Notes: generated by a model from the sequence alone, not told the origin. 64,000 nucleotides of DNA from Pseudomonadota bacterium (GCA_018240505.1 JAFEFQ010000245.1:37081-101080); one strand, 5' to 3'. Positions 15,508-27,582 are shown, counted from the stretch's first letter. Numbers and translations: made by a program.

Positions 15508-17976
15508 ATGAATCATCGTTCCAACGACGCACGTTCGCCCGTCCGCGACCGCCGCAGCGTGTCCGGCCGAACCGCGCTCTGCTGCGCGATCGCGGCCGTG
15601 CTCGCCACCGGCCATGCCCGCGCCGCGGCCGACAATGCCGCCGACGACGCGGCCGATCCGCGGGCACTGAAGACGCAGTCGCTCGACGAAGTGAAGGTGA
15701 CCGCGACCAAACGCTCGACCTCGCTGCAGAAGACCCCGCTCGCGGTCACCGCGATCGGCTCCGACACGCTCGAGAAGGAACGCGTCAACACCGTCACCGA
15801 CATCGTCAAGCTCGTGCCCGGCTTCGCCGCGACCACGCAGGGTGACCACGGCGTCGTCACCCTGACCCTGCGCGGCATCGGCAACGATTCGGCCAAGACC
15901 GAATACGCCGATCCCGAAGTCGCGCTGTTCGTCGACGGCGTCTACACGCCGCGCGCGGAGGCCGCGGCCGGCCTGCTGCTCGACCTGCAATCCGCCGAAG
16001 TGCTGCGCGGCCCGCAAGGCACGCTGTGGGGACGCAACTCGACGGTCGGCGCGGTCAACTTCCAGACCGCCAAACCCGAGCTCGGCAACTTCTACGGCTA
16101 CGCCCAGTTCGAGGCCGGCGACTACGCCCACCTCGGCCTGCGCGCCGCGGTCAACGTGCCGGTGAGCGAGACCTTCGCGTTCCGCGTGGCGGTCGCGCAG
16201 GAGCAGCACGACGGCTACGTCGACTATCAGAATCCGAACGGACAACTGCCGTCGGTGGCTTCGCAGCAGGTCGCGTATCTCGCCAACGGTGGCACGCTGG
16301 CGAGCTTCAAGGCGATCGATCCGAACATCTACGTGACCGGCGGACCGAAATACAACGCGCAGGACCAGAGCGCCGCGCGCGTGTCGGCGCTGTGGGTGCC
16401 GAACGACAAGCTGACCTGGAATGTGTCGCTCGAATACTTCCGCGACCGCGGCACGCCGAGCGCGAACCTGATGCAGAACCCGCGCGCCGGCCAGGATTTC
16501 TGGTCGATCCTCGCCGACACCGCGCCGGCGTTGAGCCGCACCAACTATGCGCTGCGCTCGCGCGTCGACTATGCCATCAACGACGCGATGGAGTTCAGCT
16601 ACATCGCCGGCTATTCGCGTTTCAGGGGTTCGAGCAGCTACGACCAGGATGGCGGCGTGCTCGTGCCGACCAGCTTCGCCAGCGGCGCGAATTACCAGGA
16701 CGACCGCACCAACTGGTCGAAGTACGAATCGTGGAGCCACGAACTCGACCTGAAGTCCGTGGGCGACAACACGATCGACTGGATCCTCGGCCTCTACTAC
16801 GCCGCCGAAGACAACGGCATCCGCTTCGACATCCCGATTTTCAACGGTACGCCGCAGGGCACGGTCGGCTGGCAGGGCTCGTTCATCCAGCCGAAGGAAA
16901 CGGTCGACTCCTGGGCCGGCTTCGGCCAGGCGACGTGGCATATCGGCGACGCGACGCGCCTGACCTTCGGCGCGCGCTTCACCCACGACGAGAAGAAGAA
17001 CGAAGGCGGCCGCAACTACGGCTGGGCCTACGATGCGACGGTGCCGCAGGTGCCGATATATCCCGGCCTCGACCCGGCCTCGCCCGGTTCGGGCTTCAAC
17101 GTCAGCGCGAAGAACGACGGCAAGTACAGCGCGGACAAGCCGACCTGGCTGCTCAAGGTCGACCACGACCTGTCGAGCAACACGCTGGTCTACGCGAGCG
17201 TGTCGACCGGCTACAAGTCCGGCGGCCTGCAGGACGGCGGCGTGCCGTACAAAGGCGAATCGCTGACCAACTACGAGGCCGGCATCAAGCTGAGCTTCCT
17301 CGACCATCGCCTGACCTGGAACAGCGCGGTCTACCACGAGGACTTCAAGGACTTCCAGCTCGCCGCGCCGATCACCTTCATCGACGGCAGCCACGGCCTC
17401 GGCTTCTCCAACGTGCAGGGCACGACCAAGGTCACCGGCATCGAATCGGAAATCGCCGCGCGCCTCGGCGACGTCGATCGCTTCAACCTCGTGTTCTCGG
17501 CAATCCCGACGAAGAAGCTCGGCACGCTGCTCTACGCCGGCAGCAACGACTACGGTGGCCTGCCGGCCTGCCCGGCCGCCTCGGGCATCGGCAACTGCAT
17601 GGACGTGAGCGGCCACGAACTCGCGCATGCGCCGGACTTCGCCTTCAACGCGATCTACGAGCACGACTTCATCCTGTCGAACGGCGCGCGCCTGACACCG
17701 AGATTCTCCGGGCACTGGGAATCGTCGAGCTGGCTGTCGCCGTTCAACTTCGGCGCGGGCGACCGGCAGAAGGCGTATTTCCGCGGCGACCTGTCGCTGC
17801 GCTACACCTCGGCTGACGACAAGTGGTATGCCGGCGCCTACGTCAGCAATTTCACCGACGTGAAGGTGCGCACGAGCGATGCCGGCCGCACCGTGGCGCC
17901 GGGCGGCTCGTTCATCTACACCTCGCAATACCTGCCGCCGCGCGCCTTCGGCGTCAACCTGGGCATCAACTTCTAG
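15508..17976 (+). CDS. TonB-dependent outer-membrane receptor
   Basis: An 822-residue receptor. A signal peptide (about residues 1-38, ending ATGHARAA) is followed by a TonB-box-like LDEVKVTATKR, a plug domain (VNTVTDIVKLVPGF, VEVLRGPQGTLWGRNSTVGAVNF-like segment) and a 22-strand barrel ending in a terminal Phe (GVNLGINF). GGAGG precedes the ATG by about 8 bases. It lies between a LacI-type operator and a secreted GH1 glucosidase, so its substrate is probably a glucoside or oligosaccharide. An intrinsic terminator follows 17 bases after the stop codon. Confidence 0.93.
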   Translation: MNHRSNDARSPVRDRRSVSGRTALCCAIAAVLATGHARAAADNAADDAADPRALKTQSLDEVKVTATKRSTSLQKTPLAVTAIGSDTLEKERVNTVTDIVKLVPGFAATTQGDHGVVTLTLRGIGNDSAKTEYADPEVALFVDGVYTPRAEAAAGLLLDLQSAEVLRGPQGTLWGRNSTVGAVNFQTAKPELGNFYGYAQFEAGDYAHLGLRAAVNVPVSETFAFRVAVAQEQHDGYVDYQNPNGQLPSVASQQVAYLANGGTLASFKAIDPNIYVTGGPKYNAQDQSAARVSALWVPNDKLTWNVSLEYFRDRGTPSANLMQNPRAGQDFWSILADTAPALSRTNYALRSRVDYAINDAMEFSYIAGYSRFRGSSSYDQDGGVLVPTSFASGANYQDDRTNWSKYESWSHELDLKSVGDNTIDWILGLYYAAEDNGIRFDIPIFNGTPQGTVGWQGSFIQPKETVDSWAGFGQATWHIGDATRLTFGARFTHDEKKNEGGRNYGWAYDATVPQVPIYPGLDPASPGSGFNVSAKNDGKYSADKPTWLLKVDHDLSSNTLVYASVSTGYKSGGLQDGGVPYKGESLTNYEAGIKLSFLDHRLTWNSAVYHEDFKDFQLAAPITFIDGSHGLGFSNVQGTTKVTGIESEIAARLGDVDRFNLVFSAIPTKKLGTLLYAGSNDYGGLPACPAASGIGNCMDVSGHELAHAPDFAFNAIYEHDFILSNGARLTPRFSGHWESSSWLSPFNFGAGDRQKAYFRGDLSLRYTSADDKWYAGAYVSNFTDVKVRTSDAGRTVAPGGSFIYTSQYLPPRAFGVNLGINF

Positions 17977-19620
<1,644 letters not shown>

Positions 19621-19647
19621 GGGCGACGCGGCCCCGCGCCGACACGC

Positions 19648-21498
19648 CTATTCGACCGTCACCGACTTGGCCAGGTTGCGCGGCTGGTCGACGTCGGTGC
19701 CGCGCAGCACGGCGACGTGGTAGGCGAGCAGCTGCAGCGGCACGGTGAGCGCGGCCGGGGCGATGAAATTGCCGCCGGAGTCGAGCCGGACCAGTGCGCC
19801 GTGGCCTTCGCGCACGCCGAGCTGGCTAGCGTCGATGTCGGCGTTCGTGTCGGCGAACACGAACAGTTCGCCACCGCGCGCGCGCACTTCCGCCAGGTTC
19901 GACTTGAGCTTTTCCAGCAGCGCGTCGTTCGGCACGACCGCGACGATCGGCATCTCCGCATCGACCAGCGCGAGCGGGCCGTGCTTGAGTTCGCCGGCGG
20001 GATAGCCCTCGGCATGGATGTAGGAAATTTCCTTGAGCTTGAGCGCGCCCTCGAGCGCGACCGGCCAGTGCGTGCCGCGGCCGAGGAACAACGCATGCTG
20101 CTTGGGCACGAAGCGCCTGGCCAGCTCGCGCACCTGGTTCTCGGTCTTGAGCGCCGCATCGACCGCGCGCGGCAGGCGCGTGAGTTCGGCGACCAGTTCG
20201 CGCAGGCGTTCCGCCGGCAGCCCGTTGATGCGCGCCAGCTCGAGCATGAGCAGGGCGAGCGCGGCGAGCTGGGTCGTGTTCGCCTTGGTCGAGGCGACGC
20301 CGATTTCCGGGCCGGCGCGCGTCATCAGCACGAGGTCCGATTCGCGCACGAGGCTGGACTCGGGCACATTGCAGATGGAGAGCGTGGCGAGGTAGCCATG
20401 CTTCTTCGCCTGGCTCAGCGCGGCCAGCGTGTCGGCCGTTTCGCCCGACTGCGAGATCGTGACGAACAGGCTGTCCGCGGGCACGACGAATTCGCGATAG
20501 CGGAACTCGCTCGCGATCTCGACGCTGCACGGGACGCCGGCAAGCGCCTCGCACCAGTAGCGCGCGACGAGGCCGCCGTGATAGCTGGTGCCGCAGGCGA
20601 CGATCTGCACGTGGCGCACGCGCCGCAGCAGCGCCTCCGCGTCGACGCCGAAAATATTCGGCAGGATGCGGTCGTTGGCGATGCGCCCTTCGAGCGTGTC
20701 GGCGATCGCCTGCGGCTGCTCGTGGATTTCCTTGAGCATGTAGTGCGCGTATTCGCCGCGCTCGACCGCGTCGGCGGACAGCGCCGACTCATGTCGCTTG
20801 CGCTGGACCACGCGGCCGTCCGCATCGAACACCGTCACCGCATCGCGGCGCACGTCGGCGACGTCGCCCTCTTCGAGGAAGATGAAGCTGCGCGTCACCG
20901 GCAGCAGCGCCTGCACGTCGGAGGCGACGAAGTTCTCGCCGTCGCCGAAGCCGATCACGAGCGGGCTGGCGATGCGCGCGACGACGATGCGATCCGGCCG
21001 CTGCGCGTCGAACACGACGATCGCGTAGGCGCCGGTGAGCTGCCTGACCGCGAGCTTCACCGCGTCGGTGAGATCGTGGCCCTGCTTGACGAAATCGTGG
21101 ATCAGGTGGGTGACGACTTCGGTGTCGGTTTCGGAGGCGAAGACATAACCCTTCGCGCTCAAGGCCGCGCGGATCTCGAGATAGTTTTCGATGATGCCGT
21201 TGTGGATCAGCGCGATGCGGTTTTCCGAAACGTGCGGGTGCGCATTGGCCTCGGTGACGCCGCCGTGCGTGGCCCAGCGCGAGTGGGCGATGCCGAGTAC
21301 GCCTGCGCGCGGGCCCGCCTCGATCTTCGCGGCCAGTTGCGTGACCTTGCCGATCGTGCGCCAGAGCGCGAGGGCGCCGTCGGCCTGCGCAAGCGCGAGA
21401 CCGGTGGAATCGTAGCCGCGATATTCGAGCCGCCGCAGGCCTTCGACCAGGATGGCCGTGACATCGCGTTGCGCGATCGCGCCGACGATTCCGCACAT
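19648..21498 (-). CDS. glmS: glutamine--fructose-6-phosphate aminotransferase (isomerising)
   Basis: A 616-residue enzyme that makes glucosamine 6-phosphate, the first step to UDP-GlcNAc for peptidoglycan and LPS. The N-terminal nucleophile Cys2 is in MCGIVGAI, followed by the glutaminase motif RLEYRGYDS. Two SIS domains carry CGTSYHGG, TISQSGETADTLAAL and SICNVPESSLVRESD. The C-terminus DQPRNLAKSVTVE is canonical. It follows glmU after 61 bases, as in many proteobacteria. I see no glmS ribozyme, which is expected outside Firmicutes. Confidence 0.96.
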   Translation of the reverse strand: MCGIVGAIAQRDVTAILVEGLRRLEYRGYDSTGLALAQADGALALWRTIGKVTQLAAKIEAGPRAGVLGIAHSRWATHGGVTEANAHPHVSENRIALIHNGIIENYLEIRAALSAKGYVFASETDTEVVTHLIHDFVKQGHDLTDAVKLAVRQLTGAYAIVVFDAQRPDRIVVARIASPLVIGFGDGENFVASDVQALLPVTRSFIFLEEGDVADVRRDAVTVFDADGRVVQRKRHESALSADAVERGEYAHYMLKEIHEQPQAIADTLEGRIANDRILPNIFGVDAEALLRRVRHVQIVACGTSYHGGLVARYWCEALAGVPCSVEIASEFRYREFVVPADSLFVTISQSGETADTLAALSQAKKHGYLATLSICNVPESSLVRESDLVLMTRAGPEIGVASTKANTTQLAALALLMLELARINGLPAERLRELVAELTRLPRAVDAALKTENQVRELARRFVPKQHALFLGRGTHWPVALEGALKLKEISYIHAEGYPAGELKHGPLALVDAEMPIVAVVPNDALLEKLKSNLAEVRARGGELFVFADTNADIDASQLGVREGHGALVRLDSGGNFIAPAALTVPLQLLAYHVAVLRGTDVDQPRNLAKSVTVE

Positions 21499-21559
21499 GT
21501 ACCGCTCCTCAATTCGACAGGCTGCCCATTTTACCCGGTTCCACTTTCGCGATGGGCGA

Positions 21560-22936
21560 TTACTTCGGCGCCTTCTGCGGGCGTTTCCAGCCGCGCACCG
21601 TCGTCTGCCGCGCGCGCGCGACGGTCAGTTCGCCATCCGGCGCATTCGTGCTGATCGTCGAGCCCGCGCCTATCGTCGCATCCTTGCCTATCGTCACCGG
21701 CGCGACCAGGGCGCTGTTCGAGCCGATGAACGCGCCGTCCTCGATCACGGTGCGGAACTTGTTCACGCCGTCGTAGTTGCAGGTGATCGTGCCGGCGCCG
21801 ACGTTGACGCCGGCGCCGATCGTCGCATCGCCGATGTAGCTCAGGTGATTGGCCTTCGAGCCGGCGCCGATGCTCGCGTTCTTGACCTCGACGAAATTGC
21901 CGACATGCGCGCCGGCGGCGATCTCGGCGCCGGCGCGCAAACGCGCGAACGGACCGATGACGCAGGCGCCGTGGGTGACCACGCCGTCGAGGTCGCTGTG
22001 CGCCTGCACGATCGTGCCGGCGGCGAGCGTGGAGTTGCGCACCCGGCAGAACGCGCCGATGCGCACCTCGTCGCCGAGCGCGACCGCGCCCTCGAGCACG
22101 ACATCGACGTCGATCTCGACATCGCGGCCCGCGCTCACGCTGCCGCGCAGGTCGAAGCGCGCCGGATCGGCCAGGCGCACGCCCTGGGCGCAGAGGTTGC
22201 GCGCGGCGCGCTGCTGGTAGCGGCGTTCGAGCTGGGCCAGCTGCCAGGCGTCGTTCGCGCCGGCGAGCGCGTTCGGATCGGTCGAGAGGATCGCGAGCGC
22301 CGAGGCATTGTCGGCCGCGGCCAGCGCGAACACGTCGGTCAGGTAGAACTCTGCCTGCGCGTTCTTGTTGTCGAGTCGCGCGAGCCAGCCGCGCAGGCGC
22401 GCCGCCGCCGCGGCGAGCACGCCGGTGTTGATCGTGCGGATCGCGCGTTGCGCGGGCGTCGCGTCCTTCTCCTCGACGATGCCCTGCACACGTTGCGCGG
22501 CATCGAGCAGGATGCGCCCGTAGCCGGTCGGATCGGGCAGGTCGGCGGCGAGCACGGCGAGCGCGGCCTGCGCCTCGACCAATGGCTGCAGGGTTACCGC
22601 ACGGATCAGCGGCACGTCGCCATAGAGCACGAGCACGCGCGCCGCGTCGGGAATGCCGGCGATCGCGAGCTGCATCGCGTGGCCCGTGCCGTTCTGCTCG
22701 GCCTGATGCACCCAGGCGAGATCGGGCTGATCGGCGAACGCCGCCCGCACCTGTTCGCCGCGGTGGCCGTAGACGACGTGGATCTTTTCCGGGTGCAGGG
22801 CGCGCGCGGTGTCGAGCACGTGCGCGAGCATCGGCCGGCCGGCGAGCGGCAGCAGCACCTTGGCGCGCGCGGACTTCATGCGCTTGCCCTCGCCCGCGGC
22901 GAGAACGACGATATGCAACGGATGGGTCGGATTCAT
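21560..22936 (-). CDS. glmU: bifunctional N-acetylglucosamine-1-phosphate uridyltransferase / glucosamine-1-phosphate acetyltransferase
   Basis: A 458-residue bifunctional enzyme producing UDP-GlcNAc. The N-terminal uridyltransferase domain carries [13 protein letters not shown] and VLYGDVPLI. The C-terminal half is a left-handed beta helix of hexapeptide repeats (for example [18 protein letters not shown]) with [18 protein letters not shown] and [10 protein letters not shown], the acetyltransferase active-site region. It is in a minus-strand run amn - VIT protein - glmU - glmS with short gaps. Confidence 0.96.
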   Translation of the reverse strand: MNPTHPLHIVVLAAGEGKRMKSARAKVLLPLAGRPMLAHVLDTARALHPEKIHVVYGHRGEQVRAAFADQPDLAWVHQAEQNGTGHAMQLAIAGIPDAARVLVLYGDVPLIRAVTLQPLVEAQAALAVLAADLPDPTGYGRILLDAAQRVQGIVEEKDATPAQRAIRTINTGVLAAAAARLRGWLARLDNKNAQAEFYLTDVFALAAADNASALAILSTDPNALAGANDAWQLAQLERRYQQRAARNLCAQGVRLADPARFDLRGSVSAGRDVEIDVDVVLEGAVALGDEVRIGAFCRVRNSTLAAGTIVQAHSDLDGVVTHGACVIGPFARLRAGAEIAAGAHVGNFVEVKNASIGAGSKANHLSYIGDATIGAGVNVGAGTITCNYDGVNKFRTVIEDGAFIGSNSALVAPVTIGKDATIGAGSTISTNAPDGELTVARARQTTVRGWKRPQKAPK

Positions 22937-22985
22937 CGGCTCAGCCTAACAGAAGCGGCAAGACGGAATTCGGGCGGAATGGTGG

Positions 22986-23708
22986 CTACGTGTTGACGCC
23001 GAACAGACGGCCGATCGCCGCCGTCGCCACCATCGCCAGCGCGCTCCAGATCAGGACGCGCAGCGCCCCCTGCAGCATCGGCGCGCCGCCCGCGCGCGCG
23101 GCGACCGCGCCGAGCACGGCCAGCGAAACCAGCGAAGAAATGGCGACCGTCAAACCCATGTGCGCCGGCGGCGCCAGCAGCGCCGCGATCAAGGGCAGCG
23201 CGGCGCCGATCGAAAAACACAGTGCCGAAGTGAGCGCCGCCTGCAACGGGCGAGCACGCTGTGCCTCGGTCAGGCCGAGCTCGTCGCGCAGATGCGCGCC
23301 GAGCGCATCGTGCGCGGTGAGCTTGTCCGCGACCTGCTCGGCGAGCGGGCGGTCGAGGCCGCGGCCGACGTAGATGTTGACCAGTTCCTCGCGCTCGCCG
23401 TGCGCGTCGGTCGCCAGCTCGTGCTGTTCGAGCTCGCGCTCGGCCCGCTCCGCGTCGCTTTGCGAGGAGACCGACACGTATTCGCCGGTCGCCATCGACA
23501 GCGCGCCGGCGACGAGACCGGCGACGCCGGCCACCATCACGCTGGCGAGCGTCGCGTCCGCACTCGCCACGCCGACGACGAGGCCGGCCGTGGAAAGGAT
23601 GCCGTCGTTCGCGCCGAGCACGGCCGCACGCAGCCAGCCGACGCGTTCGCCGACGTGGCGTTCGCGGTGCCGGCGCATCGACGGACTGTCGTGATGGCGC
23701 GCCCTCAT
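22986..23708 (-). CDS. VIT1/CCC1-family membrane protein (probable metal transporter)
   Basis: A 240-residue protein of the VIT family, whose eukaryotic members move iron or manganese. Features are LGANDGILSTAGLVVGVA near residue 35, SMATGEYVSVSSQSDAERAE at about 70-90 (the conserved gating and metal-site region), a soluble cytosolic segment at 90-150, and three C-terminal membrane helices. It starts three bases after the amn stop codon, so translation is probably coupled. Transported ion is not determinable from sequence. Confidence 0.85.
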   Translation of the reverse strand: MRARHHDSPSMRRHRERHVGERVGWLRAAVLGANDGILSTAGLVVGVASADATLASVMVAGVAGLVAGALSMATGEYVSVSSQSDAERAERELEQHELATDAHGEREELVNIYVGRGLDRPLAEQVADKLTAHDALGAHLRDELGLTEAQRARPLQAALTSALCFSIGAALPLIAALLAPPAHMGLTVAISSLVSLAVLGAVAARAGGAPMLQGALRVLIWSALAMVATAAIGRLFGVNT

Positions 23709-23711
23709 CGG

Positions 23712-24530
23712 TCAGGCCTCATGCTGGCCGCCGAGATCGTCGTGGTATTCCTCGTCGGCCTCGAAGCGCAGGTGCTTGACGCTGCGACCGTGGCGACGCA
23801 CGAGCTTGAGCGCCTCGATGCCGACCTTGATGTGCTTCTCGACGTAGTTCGCCGTGATCGCCTTGTCGCTGGCCTCGGTCTTGACGCCCTCGGGGATCAT
23901 CGGCTGGTCGGAGACGAGCAGCAGCGCGCCGGTCGGGATGTGGTTGGCGAAGCCGGCGGCGAAGATCGTCGCGGTCTCCATGTCGACGGCCATGCTGCGC
24001 GTGCGCCGCAGCAGGTTCTTGAACTCCTCGTCGTGCTCCCAGACGCGGCGGTTGGTCGTGTACACCGTGCCGGTCCAGTAGTCGTGGCCGAGGTCGCGGA
24101 TCATCGTCGATACCGCGCGCTGCAGCTGGAACGCCGGCAGCGCCGGCACGATCGGCGGCAGGTAGTCGTTCGAGGTGCCGTCACCGCGGATCGCCGCGAT
24201 CGGCAAGATCAGATCGCCGAGCTGGTTCTTCTTCTTGAGTCCCCCGCACTTGCCGAGGAACAGCGCGGCCTTCGGCGTGATCGCGCTGAGCAGGTCCATC
24301 ATCGTCGCCGCATTCGGCGAGCCCATGCCGAAGTTGATCAGGGTGATGCCGTCGGCGGTCGCGTTCGGCATCGGCCGGTCGCGGCCCTGCACCTCGACGC
24401 CGTTCCATTGCGCGAACAGGTCGACGTAGTTGCCGAAGTTGGTCAGCAATATGTGCTCGCCGAAGCGGTCGAGCGGCGTGCCGGTGTAGCGCGGTAGCCA
24501 GTTTTCCACGATGTCCTTCTTGTCTTTCAT
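23712..24530 (-). CDS. amn: AMP nucleosidase
   Basis: A 272-residue protein of the AMP nucleosidase family, which cleaves AMP to adenine and ribose 5-phosphate. Sequence marks are HILLTNFGNYVDLFAQW, TLINFGMGSPNAATMMDLL, ALFLGKCGGLK and SMAVDMETATIFAAGF, the last being the nucleoside-phosphorylase-fold catalytic segment. It is the short form without the N-terminal regulatory domain of E. coli Amn (about 480 residues). The frame stays open for 2.5 kb upstream, opposite fadE, but only the part after MKDKKDIVENW is homologous. Confidence 0.88.
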   Translation of the reverse strand: MKDKKDIVENWLPRYTGTPLDRFGEHILLTNFGNYVDLFAQWNGVEVQGRDRPMPNATADGITLINFGMGSPNAATMMDLLSAITPKAALFLGKCGGLKKKNQLGDLILPIAAIRGDGTSNDYLPPIVPALPAFQLQRAVSTMIRDLGHDYWTGTVYTTNRRVWEHDEEFKNLLRRTRSMAVDMETATIFAAGFANHIPTGALLLVSDQPMIPEGVKTEASDKAITANYVEKHIKVGIEALKLVRRHGRSVKHLRFEADEEYHDDLGGQHEA

Positions 24531-24716
24531 TTTTTGTATTCCGCTGGGGGTTGCCGATGACGGCACATCGGCGGGATGGCAGGTCGCTGGTCTCGCCGGC
24601 AAGTGTAATCGCTGCGCGCGCCGTACGCAGCCGCCGCGCGGCGCTGCCGCTTTGCTTTTTTGCGGCCGCGCAGGATGATGCAGCAGGTATCTCCGCCTCG
24701 ACTCCGGGAATTTCCG

Positions 24717-27131
24717 ATGCTCGTCACCCTGCTCCTCGCCCTGATCGCGCTGAGCGCATTGCTTTTTGTCGGCCGCGGCTTCCTCGCCTGGGCCGTCGCG
24801 GCCGGCGTCTGGCTCGCAGGCTGGCGCATCACCGGCATCGCCTCGCCGCTGCTGTTCGAAGCGACGGCGCTCGTGCTGACCGCGCTCGCCGTCGTGTTCG
24901 GCATTCCGGCGATCCGCCGCGCGCTGGTCACGGCCCGGGTGATGCCGATCTTCGCCAAGGTGCTGCCGCGGCTCGGCGAGACCGAGCGCATCGCGCTCGA
25001 TGCGGGCACGGTGTGGTGGGACGCGGAGTTGTTTTCGGGCAAGCCCGACTGGAGCAAGCTGCTCGCGTTCCGCCCGCAGCCGCTGTCTGCCGAGGAGCAG
25101 GCGTTCCTCGACGGCCCGGTCGAGCAGCTCTGCGCGATGCTCGACGACTGGCAGATCAACCAGCTGCGCGACCTGCCGCCCGAGGTGTGGGACTTCATCA
25201 AGAAGCAGGGCTTCTTCGGCATGATCATCCCGAAGGAATACGGCGGCCACGGTTTTTCCGCGATCGCGCACTCGCGCGTGGTGACGCGCATTTCCTCGCG
25301 CTCGGTCGCGGCCGCGGTCACGGTCATGGTGCCGAATTCGCTCGGCCCCGGCGAGCTGCTGCTGCACTACGGCACCGCCGAGCAGAAGAACCACTACCTG
25401 CCGCGGCTCGCGCGCGGCGAGGAAATTCCGTGCTTCGGCCTGACCGGCCCCGAGGCGGGCTCCGACGCGGCGGCGACGCAGTCGACCGGCGTGGTCGAAA
25501 AGCGCATCGTCGACGGCAAGGAAATCCTCGGCCTGCGCCTGGAATGGAAGAAGCGCTACATCACGCTCGCACCCGTGGCGACCCTGATCGGCCTCGCCTT
25601 CCGCATCAAGGATCCCGATCATCTGCTCGGCAACGAGGACGATCTCGGCATCACCTGCGCGCTGATCCCGCACGATCTTCCAGGCATCGAGATCGGCCTG
25701 CGCCACGATCCGATGGGCGTGCCGTTCATGAACGGACCGATCGTCGGCAACGATGTCTTCATCCCGCTCGACCAGGTCATCGGCGGCCGCGCCGGCATCG
25801 GTCAGGGCTGGCGCATGCTCATGGAAAGCCTCGCCGCGGGCCGCTCGATTTCGCTGCCCGCGCTCAGCGTCGGCGCGGCGCAGATGATGACGCGCATCTG
25901 CGGCGCCTACGCGACCGTGCGCGAACAGTTCGACACGCCGATCGGGCGCTTCGAAGGCATCGAGGAGCCGCTCGCGCGCATCGCCGCGAAAACCTACATG
26001 ATGACCGCGACGCGCACGCTGACCTGCGGCGCGCTCGACGCGGGCGAGAAGCCGGCCGTGCTCTCGGCGATCGCCAAGGCGTACCTCACCGACAGCATGC
26101 GCGAGGTCGTCACCGACGCGATGGACATCCGCGCAGGCTCCGCGATCCAGCGCGGCCCGCGCAACTCGCTCGCGCGCGCCTGGGACGCGGTGCCGATCGG
26201 CATCACCGTGGAAGGCGCGAACATCCTCACGCGCTCGATGATCATCTACGGCCAGGGCGCGATCCGCTGCCATCCGTTCGTGCAGAAGGAAATCGCCGCG
26301 GTCGCTGCGAACGATCTCGCCGCGTTCGATGCGGCGCTGTTCGGCCACGTCAATCTCGTCCTGCGCAACGCCACGCGTGCCAAGCTGTGCGCGCTGAGCG
26401 GCAGCCATCTCGCCACTGCGCCAAATGTACAGGACACGCGCCGCTACTATCAGCACCTGTCGCGCTTCAGCGCCGCATTCGAGTTCGCTTCGGACATCGC
26501 GATGGGCACGCTCGGCGGTTCGCTCAAGCGCCGCGAGAAGATCTCCGGCCGTCTCGCCGACGCGCTCGCTTACCTCTATCTCGCCTCGGCCGCGCTCAAG
26601 CGCTACGAGGACGAAGCGAAGACGACGGCGAACCTCAACCTCGTCTCCTGGTGCGCGGAATATTCGCTGTACAAGGTGCAGGAAGCATTGCGCGGCGTGA
26701 TCGAAAATCTTCCGACGCGCACGGCCGCATGGATGCTCAAGCTCGCGATCTTCCCGCTCGGCGCTCGCTTCCGTCCGCCCTCGGACAAGCTCGGCGCACG
26801 CGTCGCCCGCGATATCCTCGAAGACCGCGAGGCGCGCGCCACGCTGACCGGCGACGTCTTCATCCCGCCGCCGAGCGAACCCGGTCTCGGCACGCTCGAA
26901 GCCGCACTCGACAAGGCGGTGCGCGCGATCCCGGTCGAGACCAAGCTGCGCGACGCCGTGCGCGCGGGCTCGCTCGACCGTGCGCCGGGATACATGCTCG
27001 ACGAAATGGGCCTGAAGGCCGGCGTCATCACCCAGGGCGAATACGACCTGCTGCAGGAGGCCGAAGCAGCGCGCAACGAGGTGATCGCGGTCGATGCGTT
27101 CGACCCGCAAACATTCAGAACACTACATTAA
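24717..27131 (+). CDS. fadE: membrane-associated acyl-CoA dehydrogenase
   Basis: An 804-residue FadE-type acyl-CoA dehydrogenase, catalysing the first step of fatty-acid beta-oxidation; E. coli FadE has 814 residues. Residues 1-60 form two hydrophobic helices (MLVTLLLALIALSALLFVG). The dehydrogenase core includes FFGMIIPKEYGGHGFS, CFGLTGPEAGSDAAA, RSISLPALSVGAAQ and EGANILTRSMIIYGQGAIRCHP, the last in the FAD/substrate C-terminal domain. The ATG at 24717 puts the membrane segment at the very N-terminus; an in-frame ATG at 24675 is also possible. It is divergent from amn. Confidence 0.92.
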   Translation: MLVTLLLALIALSALLFVGRGFLAWAVAAGVWLAGWRITGIASPLLFEATALVLTALAVVFGIPAIRRALVTARVMPIFAKVLPRLGETERIALDAGTVWWDAELFSGKPDWSKLLAFRPQPLSAEEQAFLDGPVEQLCAMLDDWQINQLRDLPPEVWDFIKKQGFFGMIIPKEYGGHGFSAIAHSRVVTRISSRSVAAAVTVMVPNSLGPGELLLHYGTAEQKNHYLPRLARGEEIPCFGLTGPEAGSDAAATQSTGVVEKRIVDGKEILGLRLEWKKRYITLAPVATLIGLAFRIKDPDHLLGNEDDLGITCALIPHDLPGIEIGLRHDPMGVPFMNGPIVGNDVFIPLDQVIGGRAGIGQGWRMLMESLAAGRSISLPALSVGAAQMMTRICGAYATVREQFDTPIGRFEGIEEPLARIAAKTYMMTATRTLTCGALDAGEKPAVLSAIAKAYLTDSMREVVTDAMDIRAGSAIQRGPRNSLARAWDAVPIGITVEGANILTRSMIIYGQGAIRCHPFVQKEIAAVAANDLAAFDAALFGHVNLVLRNATRAKLCALSGSHLATAPNVQDTRRYYQHLSRFSAAFEFASDIAMGTLGGSLKRREKISGRLADALAYLYLASAALKRYEDEAKTTANLNLVSWCAEYSLYKVQEALRGVIENLPTRTAAWMLKLAIFPLGARFRPPSDKLGARVARDILEDREARATLTGDVFIPPPSEPGLGTLEAALDKAVRAIPVETKLRDAVRAGSLDRAPGYMLDEMGLKAGVITQGEYDLLQEAEAARNEVIAVDAFDPQTFRTLH

Positions 27132-27159
27132 CCGCCTGGTGCATATTGGGGACAATCAG

Positions 27160-27567
27160 ATGCCCGTTCCTACGGACCTTCAAATTTTCAAGGCTATCTA
27201 CCAACGTTACGCACAGACATTCAACGTTTTGTCTAGCGAAGAGGGCAATAGCCTTGGAAAGGTATACATGTCTATTGACATAGAAGCACTCGCGAACCAA
27301 TTGCAGATCAACAAACACGAACTATTTGGACGGCTGTATTACCATCTCGATCACAAATACCGATATGTCCAAGACGATAAATCTTATGTGCATTTTTTTG
27401 CGCGGGTCGTCGGCGACAAGCGACATTGTATAAATTTCCCCTATCTCGCCGCTCTTCTTGCGGAAGCCAAGCAGACTGACCGGCGAAATTGGTGGGCATT
27501 GGCCATTTCTTTGGCTTCACTCATCGTTTCCGCCAGCACCTTTGTATCGAAATGGTTCGGTCACTAA
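27160..27567 (+). CDS. AT-rich orphan protein with C-terminal membrane helix
   Basis: A 135-residue protein I cannot assign. It has a soluble, charged N-terminal part (residues 1-105; ALANQLQINKHELFGRLYYHL suggests a helical, possibly winged-helix fold) and a single C-terminal membrane helix (WWALAISLASLIVSASTFV). Base composition and codon use are far AT-richer than fadE before and the isomerase after, so it looks horizontally acquired. It lies 28 bases after fadE and 15 bases before the next gene. Confidence 0.65.
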   Translation: MPVPTDLQIFKAIYQRYAQTFNVLSSEEGNSLGKVYMSIDIEALANQLQINKHELFGRLYYHLDHKYRYVQDDKSYVHFFARVVGDKRHCINFPYLAALLAEAKQTDRRNWWALAISLASLIVSASTFVSKWFGH

Positions 27568-27582
27568 CTGTGTGACGTTCCC

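Noticed and set aside
24531..27110. Upstream extension of the amn frame, making an 1132-residue protein.
   Set aside because: It lies antisense to fadE and is low-complexity; AMP nucleosidase homology begins at the ATG at 24530.
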